From: Fennellomyces sp. T-0311
Lineage: Eukaryota > Mucoromycota > Mucoromycetes > Mucorales > Lichtheimiaceae
Reading direction: 5' to 3'
Assembly (NCBI GenBank): GCA_025266875.1
Contig: JALLLT010000026.1
Span: 310,001 to 374,000 of the forward strand
Length of the DNA: 64,000 bases
Position numbers and translations under genes: made by a program. Of this stretch, positions 48,781-62,070 are shown in pieces (positions within the stretch are counted from its first letter, which is position 1; every line of letters starts with the position of its first letter). The notes below the pieces were generated by a model, which ran no database searches, was not told where the DNA came from, and saw only the letters and a program-made list of their open reading frames with translations.

Positions 48781-49522
48781 TTAGGCAACCAAAGTGGAGG
48801 CAGTGGCAGACTCACTATTAAAAAGCAGAGACGAGTGGTTAAGGTAGACATTTACCGAGCAAAGCATATCAAGCTGAACCCTGACGTAATGTCCGATATA
48901 GGCATAAAGTTTTCATGACACCCCCTCCCATGAACTCATTCCCTTGCACCGATTCGGTGCCATTAATTCAAAAAGGATACTATTTCCAGTTGGGAGGCAA
49001 CTGACCGGCGGTCTTGTAGTAGCGGGCGAGACGGTGGATACGCGACTCGACCAAGATCAAGCGGTACTTGGAGTCCTTGTCCTTGCGGTTGCGCTCCATG
49101 TGCTTGCGGATGGTGACCGACTTCTTGATGAGGTGGTACAGATCCTCGGGGATCTCAGGAGCAAGACCGTTGGCCTTCAAGATACGGACGATCTTGTTGC
49201 CGGTAACGGACTTGACCTTGGGGATACCGTGGGAGTCACGGAGGATGAGACCAATCTGAGCAGGCGAGAGACCCTTCTTGGCGTTCTTGCAGATGAGGTC
49301 AACGACTTCATCGGTACTGGTCTGTTGATTCGTGATCGATTAATATCACGAGAATCTACTAAAAAATTTTCTGCGTGTAAATTACCTTCAACCACGAGGG
49401 GGGAGAGCGACGGTAAGGGAGGGCACTACCAGAGATACCCTTGCCAGCACAGTACTAGACATATAAACGGTAAATTATTCGTTCGTTTTGCAATAATTAC
49501 GGTGCCTTACCATACGACCCAT
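48781..49522 (-). CDS. RPS13: 40S ribosomal protein uS15 (RPS13)
   Basis: Small-subunit ribosomal protein, 151 aa, the usual eukaryotic length. Exons: 49522-49511 (only MGRM), 49454-49386, 49321-48981 and 48814-48781. Recognised by [60 protein letters not shown] and [18 protein letters not shown] stop codon after PPNWK (48980-48982) is only apparent. A donor at 48980 joins TA to T at 48814, restoring Tyr and the conserved ending [11 protein letters not shown]. The tiny first exon and the 166-nt last intron would be easy to miss in automatic annotation. Confidence 0.96.
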
Positions 49523-49939
49523 TTTGAATTAGACTTAACGGTGGATGCTAAAAAAGAGGAAGATTCATTGCACACGAAAAAATTTGATTTTTAAAGCCTG
49601 CGAAAAGTCACAGTAAAGTCAGCCAGAAAAAAAAATCGTGCAAGCCACCGAATTGCTCTGACAGCATTATATTGGCTTGCGGTTTGATGCATTGGTTACC
49701 ATAGCAACGTCCTGAGTTACGATAATACATCACAGAATAGTATTGAGCTTCCGTGACTGATGCATGTAGGCAACAGCTTATATACGTTAACTATCTCAAA
49801 AGCAAATGTGGAGTAAGGAGGCAATTATTCTTGCACTAAACGTATAGCATTATGAAAGATGATACTAGATACATTCAGAATTACATAGCTTATTATTAAG
49901 TGCATATAGCAAGTAGATAGATATATACTACAGAAGAAC

Positions 49940-52576
49940 TTAACATTCAGCGCATATGTTCGAAGCGTTAGTGGAAGCCAGAGGACAGTTGTCGAACGTT
50001 TGGTACGGTCCCCATCCAGCGTAAAAGCCGTTGCCCCACCAATCTGGAGTATAACCAGATCCCATGACGACGCCAAAGATGATAAGTGCAGAGATGGCAA
50101 CACCCGAATCGAACGCAGCCGATGTAACATAGTTGTACTTGGCCCACCATTCGTGGCGGTGCTTGCGAAGCCAATACATAAACACAAAGCCGGCGATGCA
50201 CCACGAAGAGAAATTCAAGGGCACGGCAGGAGGCATCATACCGGTAGCGTTGAGAATCAACGGGATATGGACATACTTGAGCCAGTTGACGTGAGGCCAC
50301 TTCTTGTGGGCGAGCCAGAAGGGAATGGGCAACAAGAAACCAATCAGGAAGAAATACAACATGGAGCTATAGATGGAACCAGGGCCAAACATTCTGGCGG
50401 GACCAATAGTACCCCAAATAATTGAGGCACTGTAGAAAGTATGTGCGGATGGGCAGGTGAATGGATAGGCCGCGTCAGTACAAATGTTTTCCACAGACTC
50501 CATAAGCCAGCGAGCGGTCACCAAATTCATAAGTCCACCGAGGAGGGTACCAACGATCTGTACATAAAACATGGCTTTTGAAATAAAGGGTTAGGTGACA
50601 TTAATCATTGGTATTGGGAAAAATGAAATGACATACCTTTGGGTGGAATTTTGGTATAATGGCCCAGTTTAAGATCACTGACAAATGTCAGGGCCTTTGA
50701 TAGCAATCGATGTTAGCGACTCTTTTTACCAAGAAACTATGGGTTAACCTTACCTGGGTCATGGTAATATAACCATAGGTCTTGAAGCTATGATCCGTAT
50801 GTGAGCGAGTGAAACCTGTGCGAAAGTGAAAAGATACTCACGTAACGTTGGCAATGGGTTTGCCAGGCAAGGCAAAACCAATAATGAATTCGGTAATAAC
50901 GTTCAAACCGGGTTGCTCTGAAGAAAAGGTATAAACAACATATCAAAATTGGACTATGCATAAACTTACGATTGCAAAGAGCTTGAATGATACCAATTGG
51001 CAAGACGAATAGTCCAGCGATACCAATGGCCAAGAACATTCCCCACCAAGGCAGCTGCAATGGCCAAGCATAAAGACAGGCAAACGAAACACCGAACGAA
51101 ATGATGAAAACGGTAATATACCACCAATGAGGCACTTCGGGATAAGCGCGCATCAACTTGCCATGGATATCCATATCCTCCGTGCGCGAGCGTTTGTACT
51201 GCTCAATAATTTCCTTGCCATGATACAGTGCGGTGTGGGTAAGGAGGGCGGTAACACCGGCAAAACCAATGCCATAAGTGAATGCAAAGAAACTTGTCAT
51301 ATACATGGGACCGTACTCTTCGTAAGCTGTCACATTCAAGGTCTTTTCGGGGGTCAGGACAACGGAATTGTCCCACAATTCACCATCCTTGGTAAACAGT
51401 GATGAGGTAATAATAGGGAACTTTTGTGCCTCCCAAACATTCGAATAGTAGAATGCGGGAGCAACGATCCAAGCGATGATGACGAAACCGACAGCGACAT
51501 TAGCGATAGCCCACCAGGGGACGACGAGAGGCGATAAAAGGTATGATACAATAGTGGACCAGTCAAATGACACGGCCAGCATGCCGAGACCGTTGTAGCC
51601 ACTGGTGAGCTGGGCGAGAACGCGATTGTCGCGGTTGATCCAGCAAGCCCAGGAGAAGAAGGTAAGAATTTGGAAGAAATAACCCGGCAACCAATAGTAC
51701 ACGAACATGCCGAGGAAGCAGTACACAAACCAGCGCATACGGCTTGGTCCGGTCCATCCTTCCCTATTTGTACATTGTGTTAAGCCCTGCTTTGCTCCCG
51801 TCATAAGCAACCTACTTTTCAGGTACATGGAAGACGCGGAAAAGAGAAATATTCGCAAGGTTTTGGGGCCAAACCATGGATGGGGGGTATACAAGGTACG
51901 GTCGCAGCAGACCGGCCATACCGTAACCAATAAACTAAATCCAGCAACGAAGTCAGTAACATTTATGCATGCAACATGGTGATCCTGCATATTACCTGAG
52001 TAGTCCAAACAAGGAGGATACCGCCACCCCAGCCGATATCCTGGTCATACCACAGTTTTTGGATGGTGATGATATCGATAGCATAAGCAGTGATATAGCT
52101 GCAATTGGACATAACGGTGATCAAGACATGTTCTTTCATGTTGAACGGACCGGGGTTGAAAAAGCGGGATTTGGGAATAACCTTTTCCATGATTTTCGCA
52201 AAAGGATAAGAGACCAACTGGATGATAAGCGGGGTCAGAGTCATAGCATTTTGGCGGTACCAGAAGAACTGGTTGACAAAAGTGAGCAGGGCAGTAAAGA
52301 TGATTCCGAGGAACCACATGCGAAATGTGTGAACAGGTAGAGTCGGGTCATCCGTACTATATAACCTCATGGTTATGATGGATGCACATAAAGTGATGTG
52401 TAGGAGACATACTTTGGCACAACTACTCGGACTTCCTCGATGGGCGAATCTTCTTCGTCTTCGTTATGGGCGTGAATCGGCTCTACATCGTACGTATCGT
52501 TGTATTTCTCATCTGGCAATTCAGACTTGTCGCCAAGACGCTCATCCGGCGCCTCAAATTTCCTGTCGACCTCCAT
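49940..52576 (-). CDS. OPT-family oligopeptide transporter
   Basis: Proton-coupled plasma-membrane importer of small peptides (or related metal or siderophore-like substrates), about 12-16 membrane helices. Eight exons: 52576-52413, 52365-51996, 51934-51816, 51763-50970, 50917-50842, 50787-50754, 50694-50637 and 50574-49940, total 2250 nt, 749 aa. The acidic cytosolic N-terminus (EDEEDSPIEEVRVVVPK) leads into DDPTLPVHTFRMWFLGIIFT. The OPT signature appears as FNPGPFNMKEHVLITVMSN. Later family segments include IGYGMAGLLRPYLVYPPSM, LPIGIIQALCNQQPGLNV, PGKPIANVTFKTYGYITMTQ and LKLGHYTKIPPK. The C-terminus reads YNYVTSAAFDSGVAISALII. Which peptides it carries is not deducible. Confidence 0.95.
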
Positions 52577-55500
52577 TGATGCACAAAGAATTTCAAGTCT
52601 GTAGTGTTGTTTACAGACTTAATAAGATGGAGAGAAAAAAAGAAATGTGGTGGAAAAAAGGGGTAATGCTGCTATTAACCTCAGATTTTTATATGCGTGT
52701 ACTAGCGAAGTAGATAAGGGTCACCTCAATGATCACTAGTTTTTCCCATAAGGTTATACTTTTTCTTCTATCCACATACGAAGGATCGCTTTCCATTGTT
52801 GTTGTACAGAGCATCAGCATTCGTGACGGATTCTGACATTTTTGTCCTAAATCACCGTATTGGGGTCTAGCTTTTTATCGATTGATTCTTTTTAAGCCAT
52901 GAAATAGCCTTATTGGTCCATTACTTCCACTTTGTGGTGGTACACTGCCTTGGCAGAGAAAAGGAAAAATGTTTAATTCTTTTAGCATAAGGTGCATTTT
53001 GATCGGCCAGTTTCCTTTTTCGATATATTTAGCCTTTTATGGACACTTCTTTTATACAGATGCCAAAAAAAAAGAATCTGAACGCACAGAAAGGAATAAA
53101 AGACCTCCTTGTTAGCATGTTGTTCCTTTCTTCATTGCCTTTGACATTCGTATCGCTGTTCGTCAAGTTTACATTGCCACGCAATCTACGGATAGTGGGA
53201 CCGTGCTACAATGCCCATAATCTGTACAAAAAATAAAGCCAGAAGACCCATCTTGTCCCACCCAACCATGTTCTTAGAAGGCTGATTCCATGGAAGAAAT
53301 ACTTTTACTTTCAAAGTAGAGTGTCAAACTCTTATTCGGTTCCGTTTATTACAATCATGAATATTATTTTCTGGCAATGAGTGCTGTGGCTTACATTTTC
53401 AGTTTATCATCTCGGAAACATGTCCGATTACAAGAGCTCGAAGTAAAAGTTCGCAAACTCTCTCGCTCTGTTTCACTTGAAATAAAAATCTCATTAGCGT
53501 ATATTTATACCCATCGGCCTTGCACACCTGCTAATACTTTTTGATAACAGTGAATCTCCGGAAAGCAGTCTGTCGCTGGTTTTTTTCACTTGTCTTTATA
53601 ATGTCCAATTTTTAAAATGATATTATGGATGGATAGCAACCTTTTACTCGAAAGTTGTAATGAAAGTCATCATGGGGAACATTCCTATACATGTCAATGT
53701 CAGTTGACTATAAACTCCCAAATTTGCCTCTCATCAATGTCGCGCACGTACAAACATTATGAGATACAATCGAGCCAATTGGTATAACTCTGTTAACATA
53801 TCGTACACGCATAGAAAGTGAATTAAGGTTATTTTAGAAAAATAACGCCTATTTGTAACCCTATCTATATTGGAGCGAATCAGGCACCGCGTAAAATATG
53901 TTCGGAAATGAATGACTTATATGGACCTTGTGGGTTACCATTGCCAATGGAAAAAAAATTCTATGACTTAATCCAGACAAAAAGTTAACTTTATCCATAT
54001 TAAACCAGTTGGCACCTTCAGAAAAAGGAAAATTTAAACTAAACATGCACCAGAAGAGCTAATCAGGTAATAGATTGATGCGCACCTCATGGTCACCCGA
54101 GCGGTTGCATTGGTACGTACCTCTTTTTCTTATCATACGTACATAATTGGATTCTTCAGTATTCTACCAAGTCAACAGTCTTTACAGTATGGCACTTTCT
54201 TCGTGAAAAGTGCTTATAAATAGTTTCCGCAATCTTTCCGGACGTTCTGTATACATAGATCAAGGAACGTAATACAGTGCTTCAAACTTGGCAGTGGTGC
54301 TTTGGAGAGTTGGTATGGACCTTTTAAAAATGGAGCAGTCTATATAATAAAGTACTTACCAACTTTTGAAAGTACTCGCTGCAGCATTAAAGATTCAAGT
54401 GCATCCCTGGTTGTTAAAAGTAATTCATCTCCTGATATGCTCTTGATAACCAAACTTCCTATCAGAGTCGCTGAGGGATAGAGCCTTGTCATTCAATTAC
54501 GATCAAGTACCCTCAGCAAGATAGCATTTCCGGATACAAGTGTGTGTTTTTTTTTAAGAGTGATCCATGTGATGTCTTGCATTTTTTAAGAAAATAAACT
54601 CCATGGTACTTGCGTATGACACATAAATCCATGACTCAAAGAAAAAATATGCACCATTATTTTGCGATCATATATACTCTTCTTTTGTAACAGTGACTCA
54701 TGCTAGCACATGGTAAAGTGGGTGAAGTTCACCTGGATACAGTACTTCCTGTATTACTTATGATAAATGTAACGAGACACAAACCAAGCATACGTTACTG
54801 TCCTATAGATAAAATATTGAGAGTCATGTGCAGAACTGGATTAAGTTCATCCAGTACATATGTAAAATGTGGCCAAATGTAATGTCGCATGTTTAGAGTT
54901 CCATATTGCCAATTGCAACGCTTGCAATAATGAATACAAAGGTTCCTCGCTTAATTTTAATCTCAAAGGGAGATAACCACAGAGTTGAGTTTAAATGAGA
55001 GAGTAAACGGTTACTAAAGGAGTAGTGGTAAAGGTTGAGCCATTTGAACGTTAAATATAACTGAAAACGAAGAAATTCAAGTAGGAACCCTCCACTGCAT
55101 CGCCTGCTTAGAATCCTAGCGTACCCATTGTATTACTAATAGTTTACAAATGGATGCTTGTTTAGAGCTGACACACTGTATATTATTTCTAACAAATTTC
55201 CGATGATTTAAAAGTAATGTTGGTTTGCCCGATGCAAATGTCACACTTATACGTTTTGCGGGACCGTCGCTGAGAAATCAAAAAACAATTATCAGAACAG
55301 CATGATAGATATACGTCACTGTTTCCTAAACAAGTAGCATTTTCTTTTACGTATGAGTTGTATCTTTCACAAATCGAGTTGACACGAAACTATTTGCGAG
55401 GTGAGAGAAAATAAGCGAGGCGAAACGAGGCGATCATGGTAATAGAATAATGTGGAAGGAATTAGGTACGCCAGCATGGGTCTTGCAAAAGATAAGGCAT

Positions 55501-56400
55501 TTCTACTTCGCAAGGTCAGACCCTTTGGCTCCTTCGCTATGCAGCAGCTTTGTTTTATGTTCCCCTGTAATTTTTTCCCCAGGATAGCAAATTCAGGTGG
55601 AATGTTCCTGCACCATCCAGTGCGCTGTCTCCATAGCACTCATTAGTAACCAAAGAAACTTGTCGCTTGTTTTATAGTAACAGGATTCGATGATTTAACG
55701 TACTATTTACTTGTATAAACGAGTGATACGTCGTCATGTCAATATATCTATTAACTGCCAGGAATATTACTATATGCCATTGAGTTGGCATTACCTGCCC
55801 ATGACAACGCAAGGCATCGCTCGCATAGCTTGCTTTTTATAGTATCGGTTACTCGCGTATTTGTGACAGAAACTTCGAAGGAGCATTGAATTGAACTTAC
55901 AGCTCAGAACGAATGGTTTCTGACGAGATAGAATGGTGTTTCTTGGACAGCACGACGTTGCACTGAATTGATCTCTATACGACTATCGCAGGAAGCATCG
56001 AAGTTCTATTTTTCCAGCGGAAACCCTTTTCGTTTACAACGCTAGCACTCTGTAGAAAAGACGCAGAGCGGTAGATTTTTCGTAAACCAAGGGAAACGGT
56101 CATTTGGCTAGTAGATTAACTATTCAAGCCTTACATCTTTTCTGTTTTTTCTTAATACTTGTGAGATGCTCAATCGAGATACACACCACTGGATCCACTT
56201 CTGATTGTATCAGAGAAAAAGAATTGTCGGCTCAGTGTTTGCAGTGTATACAAACTTTGGCGGGTCTAGTCATAAAAAGCGAGCATGAAGGAAAAGCTGG
56301 ATCCAGAATAAGTGATGCCAACCAAGTCTATAAACAGACTCGAGAAAACCCAAAGTAGCGGGATTTCTTTTCGTGTAGAGCATAACCGCGATCGTGTTTA
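52577..56400. other. AT-rich intergenic region
   Basis: About 3.8 kb, the largest empty stretch between genes on the right half. Many poly-A/T runs and short open frames (53039-53236, 54700-54882, 55367-55646) carry no recognisable motif. An open frame at 56104-56358 begins without an ATG and has a hydrophobic start plus two Cys pairs; it is not supported as a gene. Confidence 0.4.
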
Positions 56401-57241
56401 ATGGATCTTGACAGGGAATCTCTCGCTCAGCAAAAATCTGACAACCAAAGTGTAGAAGCTGACAATGACGACGAATACGAAACTCAGGTTCGTTCAGAAC
56501 GATCGACTGACTCGGAGCAGTCGCTTGGATTCTAATGTCATTTTAAAAGAGTGACGACGATCCGTGGCAAGACACCGAACTAATCGATTACTGGGATGCT
56601 TCACTGACGGGATACAAAGTATGTGCACACGTTTGGATTGTGAAGGGGAAACAAGATCTAACAACAGGAACAAAGAGTTACCACAACAAAGATGAAAATC
56701 CCGCAGTCTTGATACCGGCACCTCGCATGTAAGTTTCCGTAACGACGGTACGCAGCATCTGACATGGCCAAACATAGCAAAAAGAAGACTCTTGGAAAAC
56801 GGAAGCGTGTGAAATTTGACGATCAGGTTCAGGAAACAAAGGAAGTGGAACAGGAAGCAACACACGATGAAACAGTGGTGGAACAGCAGCAACAGCAGCA
56901 GGAAGAACATATCGACAATAATGATGATCAGCAGTACGACTACCAGCAATACGACGAGTATTACCAACAGCAGTACCCGCAGACAGCTCGTCCACCGCCA
57001 CCACCGCCACCAATGCCAGGCATGGCAGGCAACGGTGCAGGTTAGTGGCCAAAGAAGAACGGGATAACAGACCAACTAACTGCGAAAACAGCAGAGGATG
57101 AAGCATTTTCGAACTTAATCATGGCATGGTATTACAGCGGGTACTATACGGGATACTACCAGGTAGAGGCAGGCTTAATAATAACAAAATCGGGCGACTG
57201 ATCTGGATGAGCAGGCACAGTATCGCAATAGAAACGGCTAA
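56401..57241 (+). CDS. SMN1: Survival motor neuron (SMN) homologue, Tudor-less
   Basis: Core of the SMN complex that loads Sm proteins onto snRNAs. Six exons: 56401-56487, 56550-56618, 56676-56728, 56778-57040, 57092-57162 and 57215-57241, total 570 nt, 189 aa. The N-terminal Gemin2-binding segment reads DDDPWQDTELIDYWDASLTG. A basic patch KKKTLGKRKRVKF follows, then a Gln/Tyr-rich stretch and a poly-Pro run. The C-terminal YG box is SNLIMAWYYSGYYTGYYQAQ, the oligomerisation helix that defines SMN. There is no Tudor domain, as in fission yeast Smn1. The last exon has only nine codons. The stop lies 113 nt before the next gene's ATG on the same strand. Confidence 0.92.
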
Positions 57242-57354
57242 ATAAAGGCAAAACTGCTGCGGCATGCTGCGGCAGGCGGTGTTTCACGAAAAAACCCTAC
57301 TATAAATTCGTCGAAAAGTGTCAAAGCGTTTCTCTTTTTACTATCAAACAACTT

Positions 57355-60300
57355 ATGCCTGACGAGACAACTCCCATCACTCAGTCTCAGAGTAATCAAT
57401 CATGTGCACCTGTACAATCTAATCGCCCCAAACCCAACCGCCCCAAACGAAAGCCAAAGTCCGCATCGTCCGAAAAGCCAGAGCAACCGCAGGCTGAAGG
57501 GAGCGAGCCAAAACGGAATCGCCGACCACGGAAGCGACCCAATAACAAACAAAATGCTGAGGCCCAGGCGGGTTCTTCAACCGATCAGGCCAATCATGGT
57601 CAGACAAAGCAGCCAAACGGTGATGAAAAGCCAAAAGGTGAAAAGCAGCCTAATGGCGAAAAGCAACCCGATGGCGAAAAACCGAAAATGAAGAGACGAC
57701 CACAACGCAGCGGCAATAACAACAACAATCAGCAGAACGATTCTCGGCGTAATCCGAAATTTACCAAGAATCGTGCTCAGGGTCAACTCACGGCTGACGC
57801 TGACGAACAAGCGGATACGTCCCAGTCAAAGATCGATAAAGGGAAGCGACCCTCCCGGCGTCGAGAAGGCAAAAAGCAGCAACAGATCGATCCAAAGGAT
57901 CTGGCTAGCAGTCTGGCCCAGGATCTCAAAACAGCGTCGTATGAATGTATGGTATGCTGGGACGTGGTTCGACAAGGACATCAGACATGGGCATGCGATT
58001 GCTGCTGGGCAGTATTCCACTTGTCCTGCATTAAGCAGTGGGCGACAAAATCTTTGGCAGGTAAATATATGGTATACGCTAGGAAGCAATGGCAAAGAGA
58101 TACTGACAGGCGAGTGCAGAGAAGGAGACCAACAAGCCTGTGACCAATTGGCGGTGTCCAGGTTGCCAGCATACACGAACAGCGATACCCAAGGATTACA
58201 TCTGCTTCTGCGGCAAGCAGCGCAATCCTGATCAAAGCCGATACATGACTCCCCACAGCTGCGGCCAATTATGTCACAAGAGCCGCAATTGCCCTCACGA
58301 ATGTCTATTGTAAGTCAGGCTGGAAGCTGGAGCGAGGAAAAAGGACTAACGCATGCGCATAGACTGTGCCATCCAGGCCCGTGCCCACCATGCAAGGCGC
58401 TGGGGCCAATCACGCACTGCTTCTGCGGCCAGCACTCGCGACAAGTACAATGCATCGACACGGATTATTCGGTGTTGGGATACGAATGCGAAGATGTGTG
58501 CGGCGAACGACTTGGATGCGAAAAACACAATTGCGAGGAGAAGTGTCACCTGGGACTGTGTCCGCCGTGCACTGTCCAGGAAGAGCACAAGTGCTACTGC
58601 GGCAAACACTCGCGCGAAGCAACGTGTGGCAGTGAGCGCGGCACTCCTTGCGGAGACCATACCGGCTACTTTGAATGCGACGAGATCTGCAACAGAACAT
58701 TCGCATGCGGGCAGCACCAATGTCAAAAGAAATGCCATCCCCAAGATATCCGACCTGCCATCTGTCCCTACGATCCCCGTGTGGTAAGAACCTGTCCTTG
58801 CGGGTCCAACAGCATCACCCTGTTGCTCGACGGGGCCAGTCGAACCAACTGCACCGACCCGATACCAACTTGCTCATCCGAATGCGGAAAGCAATTACCC
58901 TGCGGCCACACCTGCGCCCAGACCTGCCATCTTGGTGAGTGTCCTCCATGCGAGGAGCTCGTTGAAGTGCCATGTCGATGCCGCTCCTCGTCGTTCCAAG
59001 CAACGTGTGCCAGCGTGTGCGAGGCTGCTGGTGGCGAACCCCCCTTATGTGACAAGATCTGTCGATCCATGCGCAATTGCGGGCGACATCAGTGCAAGAC
59101 AGAGTGCTGTCCCGCCAGCAAGCAAAAGGGTTCCAAAAAGTCTGCGCGTCATGCAGGAACAGCACACGATTGTCCCGAGGTGTGCAACCGCACGTTGTCA
59201 TGTGGCATCCATCAATGCAAAGAGCCGTGTCACAAAGGACGATGCCAGCCTTGCTTAGGTAAATGTCGTGCGATTGGAAAAGGAGCAAGAATCATGCATT
59301 AACACCGTTCATGTAGAAGCGACATTTGATGAAGTGACATGTCACTGTGGACGCACACAGCTGGAGCCGCCTGTGCGTTGCGGCACCAAACTGCCACCGT
59401 GTCCTCATCCATGTGTTCGCGAAGCACCTTGCGGACACGTGCGACTTGTGCAGCACCCGTGCCATCCCGACAGTGAAAGCTGCCCGCCATGCGTCATGCT
59501 AGTATCGCGGAAATGTGTGTGCGGCAAGACCGAAATGAAGAACGTGCCCTGCTACCGAGAATCACCGCGGTGTGGCCGAGTATGCGAAAAGCCGTTAAAG
59601 TGTGGTCGCCATCGTTGCACGAAAACATGCCACTCCGGATCTTGCCTCGCGGACGACGAAGCCTGCGTGCAACCATGCAACGGCAAACGCAGCAACTGCG
59701 GCCATCCCTGTTCAAGCAGATGTCACGGCATATCTTCGTGCCCCGAAAGCGAGGAATGCAAGACATTGGTCCGTGTCTCGTGCAAATGTGGTCAAAACGC
59801 GCTGATGGTGCCGTGCAACGCGACCAAGGACAATGCCGGTTCCAAGCGAGAGCTGAGCTGCAATGATTTCTGTGCCAAGGTCGAGCGTAACAGACGATTG
59901 GCGTCGGCCTTGGAAATCGATCGTGATACCGTGGAAGAACCAGTGCCAACGACCGACGAATTGGGGTACTACGACGATAGTCTGTGCGAATTCTACCTCG
60001 AAAACCTCAGATGGTGCAAGCAAATGGAGACCTCGCTGATCGAGTTCTGCAAGGACACGACCAAGCATGTGATGCATTGCAAGCCCATGAAGAGCGGGTT
60101 CCGCAAGTTCATTCATCGATACAGCGTCCACTTTAACGTTGCCACCGAAGCCGTGGATCCGGAACCTTATCGCAACGTGATTGTGCGGAAAAGCCTTGGC
60201 CCTGTGCGCATCCCATCGCCATTACTCTCGGTGGCTGCCCATCACCCATCGATGAATCGGCCCCCGCCTCCTTCTGCCGTCGTCAAGCCAACGTCATCCA

Positions 60301-60815
60301 AGCAGCCGGTGAACGCGCTTTGCCTCTCCGACTTGGCGTTCGGGTTAATCAAGTCTGAGCTGGACATGGAGCTAGCTAGCGCATTTGGAGCTGACACGCC
60401 GTTTACGTCAGAATGGTTAACGGATTCTGACGCTGTGCTTGTTATCCCGACGATCGACAAACCTATCGAGGAGAAGGAGGAGATTGTCTGGCAACTCAAG
60501 AAGAAAGCCAAGGAAAGCTTGCAAGGCAGCGGCAATGCGGCACGTGTAGATTGCTGCTGGGTCGACCAGCACGGGAAAATCACTTGGACCGAACGCAGGC
60601 AGATTGTCCGGCAGCAAGAAACTGAAGAAGAGCAACAAACACCAGCAGCGCACTCGTCCAATGCCTTTGAAGCACTTTCGTCGTCATCGTCGGACGAAGG
60701 GTGGATGCGTGTAGGCCAGCCCTCGCAAGACGCCTGGGAACAAGAGCCCATGGTCAAGGAAAAGGCGGCTTCGGGTGCAGCTGGCTCAGATGATTGGGAA
60801 GATTTAGCCAAGTGA
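57355..60815 (+). CDS. NFX1-type zinc-finger protein (FAP1/NFX1 family)
   Basis: Four exons: 57355-58060, 58120-58309, 58363-59258 and 59317-60815, total 3291 nt, 1096 aa. The first 190 residues are basic, Pro/Gln/Asn-rich and disordered, with repeated GEKQPNGEKQPDGEK units. A RING/PHD-like finger starts near residue 198 (CMVCWDVVRQGHQTWACDCC, FHLSCIKQW). A long row of NF-X1 zinc fingers follows (for example CHPGPCPPC, CGQHQCQKKCH, CGHTCAQTCHLGECPPC, CHKGRCQPC, CGRHRCTKTCHSGSC). An R3H-like domain sits at about residues 880-960 (LIEFCKDTTKHVMHCKPMKS). The C-terminus is Ser/Glu-rich. In yeast Fap1 binds FKBP12; animal NFX1 acts in transcription or ubiquitylation. The role here is inferred only at family level. 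Confidence 0.94.
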
Positions 60816-60898
60816 TAGAGAGATTACACAAAACCTGTTTTTTTTTCTTCAGATTCTTTTTGATTGCTTTATTTTCAAATGTACAAATTGCAAGAGAG

Positions 60899-60924
60899 TA
60901 TATATATATATATATATATATATA
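60899..60924. repeat. (TA)n microsatellite
   Basis: Thirteen uninterrupted TA units between the convergent 3' ends of the NFX1-type gene and the aldo-keto reductase gene. Expected to be length-polymorphic. Confidence 0.95.
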
Positions 60925-61042
60925 CGAGTGAGAAACACAAGATAAGCGAATAGTAGAGCGTAGAATGAAATATATGATCATGATGGATATGGGTGGGTGC
61001 ACTGTTAAGGCGGAATGAAAGAGGTATCGAGAGAGGATTAAT

Positions 61043-62070
61043 TTATAAGAAGATGGGAAGATCCCAGCCCTTGATAATCGGGTCGTTGAATCGCAGGCCC
61101 ATATCGAGGTTGTTGATTGCCTGGATGTCCTCTTCATCCATTTTCCAGTTGAGTGAGTCCAGGTTGGCCTTCATTCGCTCCACGCTCATGCTTTTGGGCA
61201 CCACACCGACGTTGCGTTCGAGCGACCAACGGAGAGCTACTTGAGGAGCTGAACGGTTGTACTTGGCTGCAATATCCTTGATCACCGGGTTATCAAACAA
61301 AGACTCAACCGACTTGGCGTGCTTGAGGCCACCCGCCGCGAACGAGGCAGGACCGAACGAAGAATAAGCGGTGACTGCAATACCTTGCTTCTGAACCCAC
61401 TTGACATACGCATCTTGCTGAAGGTAAGGATGCAATTCGATCTGCAAAAGTGCAGGCTCGTAGCGGCAATATGACAAAAGATCCATCAAGAGTTGAGCGT
61501 TAAAGTTGGACATGCCAATGTTGCGTGCGAGACCTTCGTCGACAACGGCTTCCATAGCGGCCCAGCACTCATGCATGGGAACGCGTGCACGTCGAACTTG
61601 CTTTTCACCAGGCTGAGTCCAGCCAGGAGGATACTTGACATTCTGAGGGACATGTTCAAGTGCAACGGGGACTAATTAATTTATCAGTTAGTGGCAACGT
61701 CTTTTGAACCGTGTTGATAAAATGACTTACAGTGAATAAGGTAAAGATCAGCGTATTCCAATCCGAGGTCGTCCAAGCTGCGCTTGAGCGCTTCACGGAC
61801 GTGTTCCTTGCCATGGTTGGTGCACCAGAGCTTGGTAACGATGAATAACTCCTCGCGTTCGACGAGACCGTCCTTGATGGCCATACGAATACCATCACCG
61901 ACCTCCTTTTCGTTGTAATAGTTGGCGCCGCTGTCAAACAAGCGATAGCCGACCTTGATTGCGTTGTAGATGACTTGAGCGGTGGCTTCAGGGTCGATTT
62001 TGGCACAGCCGAAGCCGATCAAGGGCATCTTGTCGCCGGTGCGGTTGAGAGTGATGTATTCAATGGTCAT
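61043..62070 (-). CDS. Aldo-keto reductase, xylose reductase-like
   Basis: NAD(P)H-dependent reductase of the AKR2 type, probably reducing aldoses such as D-xylose to the polyol. Two exons: 62070-61731 and 61671-61043, total 969 nt, 322 aa, the standard length. The catalytic tetrad is visible: D46 and Y51 in LFDSGANYYNEKEVG, K80 in IVTKLW, and H113 in LYLIHFPVAL. Other family segments are LARNIGMSNFNAQLLMDLL, LQIELHPYLQQ and the cofactor-binding VPKSMSVERMKANLDSLNWK. The intron sits just after the catalytic His codon. A further in-frame ATG lies seven codons upstream at 62091; the chosen start matches the usual family N-terminus better. Substrate preference is inferred. Confidence 0.92.

Noticed and set aside
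48980..48982. Premature stop truncating RPS13
   Set aside because: A donor overlapping the stop and an exon at 48814-48781 restore the conserved C-terminus and the usual length.
56104..56358. 84-codon open frame just upstream of SMN with a hydrophobic start and Cys pairs
   Set aside because: No ATG, no splice-linked exon found, no motif recognised.
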